7,855 nt of DNA. Origin: Nitrososphaeria archaeon. Its GTDB lineage: Archaea > Thermoproteota > Nitrososphaeria > JACIWG01. Positions 1-5,161 of the stretch are shown one piece after another. The position numbers and the translations under genes were made by a program. The stretch spans positions 1 to 7,855 of the forward strand of contig JACIWG010000068.1 in NCBI GenBank assembly GCA_014361085.1. Direction: 5' to 3'. How positions within the stretch are numbered: the first letter of the stretch is position 1; the number at the start of each line of letters is the position of its first letter. The notes beneath the pieces are model-generated. The model was not told the origin of the DNA. It did not search any database and saw nothing but the letters and a program-made list of their open reading frames with translations.

Positions 1-1
1 A

Positions 2-1144
2 AAAACTTATGGGGGAACAGTTAGAGACAAAAATATTGAATATAGTTTAAATGGATTCAGAAAAGCTGCAAATGAGCTTTCAAGAGAAAACAGTTGCATA
101 GTTTTACAAGATGATCTCTTATGGGTTTCAGATCCAAATTCTTTTAACAGAATGGGAAAGATAAAGGCTATAGTGGAGGAGACAAAGAGGGATATAACAT
201 CTTATGCTACACACATATACTGTGGTAGGGTTGGGGTATCGATTATATTAGAGGAACTGAAGTCCAAGATTGAAAGGCATGGGAAGATAGAGCCGTTAGA
301 AGATCTAAAGCATCCATCAACTTATTTGAATGTTCCAGAGGGAAAGCTTATTGTGAACGAAAAAAATTGGTTGGAGAGGGTTGCAGAATATCTTGGACTT
401 GAGAAAGGCTACAGTTACAGGATTGAGAAGATTGGAGGATATGGTATAGATAAGTTGGTTAATGTTGCAAGAAAATATGTTTTCACGTCAGGGGAAAAGG
501 TTTGTGAGGTGGTTGTGAAAAGGTTTAAGGATCCTAGAAACATTAAATGGGCTGTCCTAGCTTTAGCGACACTTGCTGACATAAGATTTGAGGTACTGCC
601 TTTAAAGAGGATGGCCAACGAGTACAGGATGATTTTAGAGTTTAGAAAGCTTGGATTTAATGTTCCAAAGGTTCATGCAATAGACTTGGATAGGATACAG
701 TTGATAACAGGATATATTGTTGGAGAAAATGTTGGCAAGCTACTAAAGGATGGTGAACTAGAACATTTGATTAAGGTTGGAGAAGAGATTGGTAAACTGC
801 ATTCTATGGGTTACGTGTTAGGTGATGCAAAACCAGATAACATGATAGTTTCTGGAGACAGGATATATTTTACTGACCTTGAACAGGCTAAGGTTAATGG
901 AGATAGGATGTGGGATATTATAGAGTTCTTGAACTATAGTGTAGCCTTTTCGTTTGATACAGAAAATGCTTGGAAGATAGCGAACCTATTTTCTAAAGGT
1001 TACCTAAAATATGGTGAAGTGAAAGATTTGAAAAGGGTTAAGGATACCAAATATAGTTTAATCTTTAAACCCCTTATCCCACCACAAGTTTCTAAAAGCA
1101 TTATTTCAGGAATAGATGAGTCTATCGGTGAGGCTACCGCTTAA
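2..1144 (+). CDS. Bud32/RIO-like protein kinase with an unrecognised N-terminal region (5' partial)
   Basis: The frame is open from base 2 without a stop, giving 380 codons in the window. An ATG at 152 exists but has no ribosome-binding site, and the 50 codons before it read as normal protein, so the start is probably outside. Numbered from the ATG at 152, the C-terminal part is a small kinase fold: a likely ATP-binding lysine in VVVKRF (K123), a helix-C glutamate in NEYRMI (E157), a GKLH segment, a catalytic loop GDAKPDN (D225, N230) and a metal-binding aspartate in FTDLEQA (D242). This resembles Bud32-type kinases, but leucine replaces the usual histidine before GD, and DLEQA replaces DFG. 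The first 130 or so residues in the window match no domain I recognise; they could hold a winged helix. The substrate is unknown. The gene converges on S27ae and overlaps it by 11 bp. True Bud32 (KEOPS) is possible but not favoured, since no Kae1 gene is adjacent. Confidence 0.8.
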   Translation, partial: KTYGGTVRDKNIEYSLNGFRKAANELSRENSCIVLQDDLLWVSDPNSFNRMGKIKAIVEETKRDITSYATHIYCGRVGVSIILEELKSKIERHGKIEPLEDLKHPSTYLNVPEGKLIVNEKNWLERVAEYLGLEKGYSYRIEKIGGYGIDKLVNVARKYVFTSGEKVCEVVVKRFKDPRNIKWAVLALATLADIRFEVLPLKRMANEYRMILEFRKLGFNVPKVHAIDLDRIQLITGYIVGENVGKLLKDGELEHLIKVGEEIGKLHSMGYVLGDAKPDNMIVSGDRIYFTDLEQAKVNGDRMWDIIEFLNYSVAFSFDTENAWKIANLFSKGYLKYGEVKDLKRVKDTKYSLIFKPLIPPQVSKSIISGIDESIGEATA

Positions 1145-1313
1145 ACTTTGTGTAACCGCATCTCCCACATGTAAACCTATCCTCATGCTCTGCTAAAAAT
1201 ACGCCTCTACCGCACTTTGGACAGTCTACACGCTTAGAAACAATTTTCCCATCTTGTATGGTGTAAAGTGTCCAAACACCTTTTAAGCCCTTTTTAGACT
1301 CTTTTTCAGACAA
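1134..1313 (-). CDS. rps27ae: Small ribosomal subunit protein eS31 (S27ae)
   Basis: This 59-residue protein is the archaeal S27ae, a zinc-ribbon protein of the 30S subunit that corresponds to the ribosomal half of the eukaryotic ubiquitin-S27a fusion. Four cysteines form the ribbon: C31 and C34 in CPKCG, then C49 and C52 in CGRCGY, with the family wording GVFLAEHEDR between them. The start is TTG: it is the only start codon after the S24e stop in this frame, and GGGAGGT lies 8 nt before it. The gene is the last of the minus-strand cluster, 6 nt after S24e. Its end overlaps the end of the opposing kinase gene by 11 bp. The usual archaeal continuation into Kae1-Bud32 is absent on this strand. 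The identity is certain from the cysteine pattern and length. Confidence 0.93.
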   Translation of the reverse strand: MSEKESKKGLKGVWTLYTIQDGKIVSKRVDCPKCGRGVFLAEHEDRFTCGRCGYTKFKR

Positions 1314-1319
1314 ATCTAC

Positions 1320-1679
1320 TTACCTCCCTTTTTTAATTGCAGCCTGCTTCTGTGCAGCCTTCTTTGACGCCATCTCCTTTTTAACCTTTTCACGCTCTTC
1401 CTTTGGCAATAATCTTATCGGGATATGCTTTGGAAGCTGACGTTTCGCATCCTCCATCTTCTTGTATACGTAGGCAACAATTTTTGCATCACGTTTTCCA
1501 GATGATGTTTGAATTTTTACTGGAAAAACAAGGTTTTCACTTACATTAAATTCTTTTGCTATAATTTCTCTAGCCTTCTGCCTTGACAGTTGGTGAGCTT
1601 GACCCTCCACCAACGCTTCAACTTCAATCCTTTCAAGCAGTGGATTCTCAATTTTGTTTAATATAGTACATTCTGCCAT
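1320..1679 (-). CDS. rps24e: Small ribosomal subunit protein eS24 (S24e)
   Basis: This 119-residue protein is S24e, a 30S subunit protein shared by archaea and eukaryotes. The N-terminal half shows the family pattern: a strand around ILNKIENPLLERIEVEA, the segment LSRQKAREIIAKEF, then VFPVKIQTSSGKRDAKIVAYVY with the conserved glycine and lysine turn. The C-terminal tail (from about residue 92) is rich in lysine, alanine and glutamine, as expected for an rRNA-binding extension, and ends KKGR. Length is at the longer end for archaeal S24e because of this tail. The start is ATG with AGGTTG just before it. It lies 33 nt after the dephospho-CoA kinase gene and 6 nt before S27ae, a pair that is widely conserved in archaea. 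Confidence 0.96.
   Translation of the reverse strand: MAECTILNKIENPLLERIEVEALVEGQAHQLSRQKAREIIAKEFNVSENLVFPVKIQTSSGKRDAKIVAYVYKKMEDAKRQLPKHIPIRLLPKEEREKVKKEMASKKAAQKQAAIKKGR
1322..1328 (-). promoter_or_regulatory. Ribosome-binding site of S27ae, overlapping the S24e stop
   Basis: Read on the minus strand the site is GGGAGGT, a strong match to the archaeal 16S rRNA tail, 8 nt before the TTG at 1313. It runs into the S24e stop codon (1320-1322), which suggests translational coupling. It settles the choice of a TTG start for S27ae. Confidence 0.75.
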
Positions 1680-1712
1680 AGCAACCTATTGAGGGTCTAG
1701 TTAGGGAGTAAA

Positions 1713-2231
1713 TTAAGCTTTTTCGGACAAGGTCATGGAAGAAAATATTTCTTTACAGAATTTTCTAATGTTATCGTCCACTTTTACTATAACAAGGCCC
1801 TCGTCAGGCTGCCCATATAGTATACATGAGCCTTCTGGAGAGAATATTATTGCGACGAGCGCAAGCAAATCCTCTTCCCCTTCAACAAAAATTCTTACAG
1901 GCTTATCTGAAACCAGAGCTTTATTGAAAACTTCAACACTTTCTTCAGAAATACACCCTCTTGGATTGGTTACATGATATTCTATCCTGTGAGCAGGTTT
2001 CAGAGCACTTCTAGGAAACCTCTTTTCTTTCATGTCAATAATCTGAACATCTGGTACCACGTCCATTGAAAGGAGAAAATCTAATGTAGCGTCACCAACA
2101 GAGACGAGAATGAGGCAGCCTTTAATTATTGAAAGGACGTTAGCAACTTTATTTGAATCATTTCTTATTAGAAGCCCGAGAGGCCTTTTCAGTTTCTTGG
2201 CTAGTTCATCGTTTAGAAGCCAAACACGCAC
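1713..2231 (-). CDS. GTP-dependent dephospho-CoA kinase (former DUF359)
   Basis: The 172-residue protein belongs to the archaeal GTP-dependent dephospho-CoA kinase family (COG1909), which phosphorylates the 3'-hydroxyl of dephospho-CoA as the last step of CoA synthesis and is unrelated to bacterial CoaE. Family motifs are visible in order: LKRPLG near residue 15, SVGDATLDFL at 44-53, DMKEKR at 66-71, NPRG at 89-92, VEGEEDLL at 116-123, and YGQPDEG at 139-145. Length is normal for the family (roughly 170 to 180). The start is GTG, 2 nt after the Spt4 stop; AGTGAG lies 6 nt before it, within the end of spt4. No earlier start is open. The gene sits between Spt4 and S24e, a neighbourhood commonly seen in archaea. 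No regulation of its own is visible; it is likely co-expressed with the transcription and ribosomal genes. Confidence 0.92.
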   Translation of the reverse strand: MRVWLLNDELAKKLKRPLGLLIRNDSNKVANVLSIIKGCLILVSVGDATLDFLLSMDVVPDVQIIDMKEKRFPRSALKPAHRIEYHVTNPRGCISEESVEVFNKALVSDKPVRIFVEGEEDLLALVAIIFSPEGSCILYGQPDEGLVIVKVDDNIRKFCKEIFSSMTLSEKA

Positions 2232-2233
2232 CC

Positions 2234-2422
2234 CTAACTCACTTCAACAGCATATCGGCCGCTAGCCTTCAAATTCAATATTTTAGCAACCTGAGACTTT
2301 TCAGGGTCAAGAATAATTATTAGCCCAGACCATTTTGATGTAAGGTCTGTTGAATTACATACTGGACATACTTTACCCGTTGTCAGAGCCTTACATTTTC
2401 TACATGCAAGTTCTCTCGGCAT
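2234..2422 (-). CDS. spt4: Transcription elongation factor Spt4 (RpoE'')
   Basis: This 62-residue zinc-ribbon protein is archaeal Spt4, which pairs with Spt5 (a NusG relative) to keep RNA polymerase processive. From the ATG at 2422 the protein starts MPRELACRKC; the zinc ligands are two CX2C pairs, in ACRKCK and VCPVCN, followed by the family core SKWSGLIIILDPEKS and a GRYAVEV end. A GTG at 2431 in the same frame would add three residues and overlap the Rpo7 stop as GTGA. I favour the ATG because GAGTGA lies 5 nt before it and because known Spt4 proteins begin close to the first cysteine pair. It follows rpo7 directly, so a polymerase subunit and an elongation factor are made together. Spt5 itself is not in the window. 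Confidence 0.94.
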   Translation of the reverse strand: MPRELACRKCKALTTGKVCPVCNSTDLTSKWSGLIIILDPEKSQVAKILNLKASGRYAVEVS

Positions 2423-2427
2423 AAACT

Positions 2428-2988
2428 TCACTCTTCAACCTTAGCCTTTTTAACATCTTCTTCAATCCATTCTAGGGCACCCAAGAAAGGTTGCCTACAC
2501 GTGATACCAATTTTACCAATAGACTCCCCCCTTGAGAGGCTTACAGCAGTTATTCTTGCACGAATCCTTGAACCAACCTTAAGAATACGCTTTGTCTGGG
2601 ATGCAGTTATAACACCCCTTTTAGTGTCACTTGTAACATAATCGTCTATAATTTGTGAAATGTGTAGAAGAGAGTCAGTTGGACCAATTCTAACAAAGGC
2701 GCCAAAGTCAGTGACTTCAACAACCTCTCCTTCAACAACCTCCTGCACTTTAGGATAAAAGGTTAGTACTCTGAATTTAACCTGATGGTATGATGCACCA
2801 TCTCCTGGAACAATTTTTCCAACAGGGTCAGGTTTAACTTCATCAAGAAGGATAATGTATCCAAGCTCAGGTATGATCATGCTTTCATACTTTTTCTTCA
2901 AGATTTCTTCTGAAACCTCTTTTAGAGGGCGACCGAATTGGTCAGGGGGGATTCTTACAACATCTTCAAGTTCAACAAGCATGAACAA
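2428..2988 (-). CDS. rpo7: DNA-directed RNA polymerase subunit Rpo7 (RpoE')
   Basis: Rpo7 is the larger protein of the polymerase stalk (with Rpo4), the counterpart of eukaryotic Rpb7; it binds emerging RNA and helps open the promoter. The N-terminal domain begins with the family phrase VVRIPPDQFG and carries GDGASYHQVKF at about 62-72. An S1-type OB fold follows from about residue 85 (EGEVVEVTDFGAFVRIGP, LLHISQI), ending with the typical RQPFLGALEWIEE. Four starts are possible in frame: TTG 2997, ATG 2994, TTG 2988 and ATG 2982. I chose TTG 2988 (186 residues) because GAGGT ends 8 nt before it, and because its MFML then aligns with the MYKL start known from Sulfolobus Rpo7. A TATA-like element lies 44 nt upstream. 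The stop is 5 nt before the Spt4 ATG. Confidence 0.95.
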   Translation of the reverse strand: MFMLVELEDVVRIPPDQFGRPLKEVSEEILKKKYESMIIPELGYIILLDEVKPDPVGKIVPGDGASYHQVKFRVLTFYPKVQEVVEGEVVEVTDFGAFVRIGPTDSLLHISQIIDDYVTSDTKRGVITASQTKRILKVGSRIRARITAVSLSRGESIGKIGITCRQPFLGALEWIEEDVKKAKVEE

Positions 2989-2996
2989 AAGCATCA

Positions 2997-3001
2997 ACCT
3001 C
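2997..3001 (-). promoter_or_regulatory. Ribosome-binding site deciding the Rpo7 start
   Basis: GAGGT read on the minus strand lies 8 nt before the TTG at 2988. It is too close to ATG 2994 (2 nt) and far from ATG 2982 (14 nt), so it favours the TTG. Confidence 0.55.
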
Positions 3002-3025
3002 TAAAATTTATCACGCTAAAACCAC

Positions 3026-3035
3026 AAATATTATA
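3026..3035 (-). promoter_or_regulatory. TATA-like promoter element for rpo7-spt4 and downstream genes
   Basis: The minus strand reads TATAATATTT here, in an 85-nt gap between the PIN gene and rpo7. An A- and G-rich stretch (GAAAGATTAA) lies just upstream and could include a TFB-binding element. A start of transcription about 25 nt downstream would fall near 3007, leaving a leader of about 19 nt that contains the GAGGT site. AT-rich sequence makes chance matches common, so support comes mainly from the spacing shared with the other two gaps. Confidence 0.5.
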
Positions 3036-3073
3036 GGATATTAATCTTTCCACAATAGATTTGGACAGGATAT

Positions 3074-3457
3074 TTAGCATAATACAACCTTATTATTTGA
3101 GAGAGTTACACATTTAAGGTTTTCTCTAAGAAGCCTTTCCCTGAGAACATGGTCCATTGTAGCAACCCAAACATTCGGCCTTCCTCTTGCAAAGGAAACA
3201 ATTCTATCGTCAACGGAGCCAGTTTTAAACGTTTCAACAACCTTCATTTTTTCGTTAACAAATTTTAGAGCAAGCTGTGCAAGCTTAGACTTTCTAACAT
3301 GCCTTGAAAGAGAAAGCCTTGAAAGTTCTTCAACAACACAGTCTGGTACAATAAATGATACGGGACCCATGATCCTTATAATATCGTCAACTATATGCTG
3401 AGAAGATTTTTCAGTTAAAAGCATTAGAAAGCTTGTGTCCAAAACTATTTCGATCAA
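3074..3457 (-). CDS. PIN-domain ribonuclease, Fcf1/Utp24-like
   Basis: The 127-residue protein is a single PIN domain close to COG1412 (Fcf1/Utp24), a metal-dependent endoribonuclease fold; the eukaryotic relative cuts pre-rRNA. The acidic residues expected in the active site are present: D7 in VLDTSF, E44 in VEEL, D83/D84 in SVDDRIV, and D102 in VATMDHVLRERL. The segment FIVPDCVVEELSRLS at 35-49 is typical of this family. The start is TTG; a stop (TGA, 3464-3466) lies three codons upstream in frame, so no earlier start exists. It begins 10 nt after the aIF2 gamma stop. A place between aIF2 gamma and Rpo7, with no antitoxin gene beside it, argues for an rRNA or RNA processing role rather than a VapC-type toxin. 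The actual substrate is inference. Confidence 0.88.
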   Translation of the reverse strand: MIEIVLDTSFLMLLTEKSSQHIVDDIIRIMGPVSFIVPDCVVEELSRLSLSRHVRKSKLAQLALKFVNEKMKVVETFKTGSVDDRIVSFARGRPNVWVATMDHVLRERLLRENLKCVTLSNNKVVLC

Positions 3458-3467
3458 ATGGCATCAT

Positions 3468-4697
3468 TTATTCTATTATTCCTGAGCCTATAAGTCGCCA
3501 CCTGTCACTAATCCTTCTAGCAATAGCTACCCTAGCACCAGGCTGTGCAGCTACAGGACGACGAAGCTTAACTTCAATAGTGTCAGATCTTGCTGAAAAG
3601 ACTGTCCCCACTGTGACAGCAGTCCAAACATTTAACCGTAGAATCTCGTTCATGAATATCCTTGTTACTGGAACATCTTCTTCTAGCCCTACAACTTTCT
3701 TGAAAAGATTAAGCTTTAAGGTTAGACTATCGTATACTGGTAGATCGTGGTCAATAGAGCATACAACTGAGCCGACAAGAGAATCACTTTTTGTAAGAGA
3801 AGGGTCAAGGTTTGTTCCAATAGCGACGAGACCACCACTTGTCACCCTATCAACTAATCCTGCACCAGTACTTAGAGACTTTATTGTAGTAGTAATTTGA
3901 ACATACTTGTCTTTTTCTTTGTCCAAAATGCCTGGCAAGATCTTTATTTCATCACCTACTTTAAATTGTCCCTGTATAAGTGAACCACCCAACACACCAC
4001 CCTTTAGTTCAAGTAGATCAGTTCCAGGCTTATTAACATCAAAAGATCTAAGAACCTGCATTAGAGGTGGAGCATTTAAGTCCCTAAATGGAGTTGGAAT
4101 ATGTTTTTCCATAGCCTCAATCAGTACATCAATATTCAATTTGTATGCTGCTGAGACAGGAATTATTGGAGCATTTTCAGCAACTGTACCCTTTACAAAG
4201 TTTTTTATAGCCTCATAATTTTCTCTAGCCCGTCTATCATCTACAAGGTCAACTTTATTCTGTACGATTACAATGTTTCTTTTACCAAGCATGTCTAGTG
4301 CTGCAAGATGTTCTGAAGTCTGTGGCTGTGGAACTTTCTCGTCGGCTGCAATAACAAGGAGGGCGCCATCCATTAGGGCAGCACCAGACAACATGTTCGC
4401 CATCAAACTTTCGTGGCCTGGACAGTCTACAAAGCTTACAACCCTAACGAGTTCCGCTGGAGAGTTACATGATGTACAGGATGGTGTAGTACTATAGTTT
4501 GATGGTGGAGGACATTTTGGGCACCTGTAGATTGCTGCATCAGCGTATCCAACACGTATTGTGATCCCACGCCTAAGCTCTTCACTATGTGTGCTAGCCC
4601 ACTTTCCTGTTAAAGCTTGAACTAATGTCGTTTTACCATGGTCAACATGTCCCGCTGTACCGATGTTGACTTCAGGCTGGCGTGGGATCTTATACAA
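3468..4697 (-). CDS. eif2g: Translation initiation factor aIF2, gamma subunit
   Basis: This 409-residue GTPase is the core subunit of aIF2, which carries initiator methionyl-tRNA to the small ribosomal subunit. GTPase motifs are intact: GHVDHGKT at 16-23, RRGITI at 42-47 (switch 1), DCPGH at 91-95, NKVD at 147-150 and SAA at 182-184. A zinc knuckle with C59, C62, C74 and C77 is inserted in the GTPase domain, which marks aIF2 gamma apart from EF-Tu and SelB. Domain 2 follows from about 205 (PPLMQVLRSFDVNKPG, KGGVLGGSLIQG) and domain 3 ends with KLRRPVAAQPGARVAIARR. Length is normal. The start is TTG with a strong GAGGTGA 6 nt before it. It lies 12 nt after S6e; the alpha and beta subunits are not in the window. 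Confidence 0.97.
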   Translation of the reverse strand: MYKIPRQPEVNIGTAGHVDHGKTTLVQALTGKWASTHSEELRRGITIRVGYADAAIYRCPKCPPPSNYSTTPSCTSCNSPAELVRVVSFVDCPGHESLMANMLSGAALMDGALLVIAADEKVPQPQTSEHLAALDMLGKRNIVIVQNKVDLVDDRRARENYEAIKNFVKGTVAENAPIIPVSAAYKLNIDVLIEAMEKHIPTPFRDLNAPPLMQVLRSFDVNKPGTDLLELKGGVLGGSLIQGQFKVGDEIKILPGILDKEKDKYVQITTTIKSLSTGAGLVDRVTSGGLVAIGTNLDPSLTKSDSLVGSVVCSIDHDLPVYDSLTLKLNLFKKVVGLEEDVPVTRIFMNEILRLNVWTAVTVGTVFSARSDTIEVKLRRPVAAQPGARVAIARRISDRWRLIGSGIIE

Positions 4698-4703
4698 TGT
4701 TGG

Positions 4704-4710
4704 TCACCTC
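4704..4710 (-). promoter_or_regulatory. Ribosome-binding site of aIF2 gamma
   Basis: GAGGTGA on the minus strand, 6 nt before TTG 4697. It begins inside the S6e stop codon (TAG, 4710-4712). Strength and spacing make the TTG start firm. Confidence 0.8.
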
Positions 4711-5072
4711 TAAGATTTTGCTTCATCCTCTATTGTTAATAGTACAGCGTTTATCTGATAAATGTCTTCTGTTATCGTATTGCCTCTAACAAGCTTTCTT
4801 CTCCTTTCACCTGGCCTAACCTTTTTTAAGCCCACACCTTTAGTGAGTAACGCGTACTTTTTAACACCGCCTGGAATGTCAGCCCTCATTGGGAAACCAG
4901 CCTTGTCTGAGCCTCCTGTTATCTTTATCTTTCCATCTACACCCAAAACTGAGCCGTCTATAACGTCATTTATTTTTAGGCCTAAAAATGGTGCAGCCTG
5001 CTGGTCTTTCACTTCATAAACAGTAGATTTTCCTGTCCTAGGGTCTGAGAGAACTATTTTAAAGTTAGCCAT
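4710..5072 (-). CDS. rps6e: Small ribosomal subunit protein eS6 (S6e)
   Basis: The 120-residue protein is S6e of the 30S subunit. Family markers are the N-terminal FKIVLSDPRTGKS, the signature GGSDKAGFPMR at 53-63, the following DIPGGVKKYALL, and the basic GERRRKLVRGNTI near 88-100, ending in a short acidic tail. It lacks the long C-terminal phosphorylated tail of eukaryotic S6, as is normal in archaea. The start is ATG; only a weak GTGA lies about 10 nt before it, in contrast to the clear sites of its neighbours. It lies 89 nt after aIF5B, the widest gap in the cluster, with its own TATA-like element, and 12 nt before aIF2 gamma. It therefore probably heads a transcription unit that includes aIF2 gamma and the PIN gene. 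Confidence 0.96.
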   Translation of the reverse strand: MANFKIVLSDPRTGKSTVYEVKDQQAAPFLGLKINDVIDGSVLGVDGKIKITGGSDKAGFPMRADIPGGVKKYALLTKGVGLKKVRPGERRRKLVRGNTITEDIYQINAVLLTIEDEAKS

Positions 5073-5111
5073 CTTTTATTGCTCACTACACAGAGCAGAG
5101 CAAGGGGTATG

Positions 5112-5119
5112 TTATAAAA
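5112..5119 (-). promoter_or_regulatory. TATA-like promoter element for S6e-aIF2 gamma
   Basis: The minus strand reads TTTTATAA, with an A-rich run AAAAATCAAA just upstream that could serve as a TFB-binding element. The element is centred about 43 nt before the S6e ATG, so transcription would begin near 5090 and leave a leader of about 18 nt. This is the best-formed of the three promoter candidates. Confidence 0.55.
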
Positions 5120-5161
5120 TTTTGATTTTTCCAATCTAATGTACTTTGATATTATGAAGTT

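Noticed and set aside
152..154. ATG at 152 as the start of the kinase gene
   Set aside because: The frame stays open for 50 further codons to the window edge, with normal-looking protein, and no Shine-Dalgarno motif precedes this ATG.
3074..3457. PIN protein as a VapC toxin of a toxin-antitoxin pair
   Set aside because: No small antitoxin gene is adjacent; the neighbours are aIF2 gamma and Rpo7, and the sequence wording is nearer to Fcf1.
3462..3467. ATGATG just after the aIF2 gamma stop, seen as a possible start of the PIN gene or as box C of a guide RNA
   Set aside because: Both ATGs are out of frame with the PIN protein. The sequence ATGATGC lacks the final A of box C (RTGATGA), and no box D was seen at a fitting distance.
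3433..4497. Three + strand open frames (155, 103 and 74 codons) antisense to aIF2 gamma
   Set aside because: All are shadows of aIF2 gamma with low-complexity, serine- and threonine-rich translations and no ribosome-binding sites.
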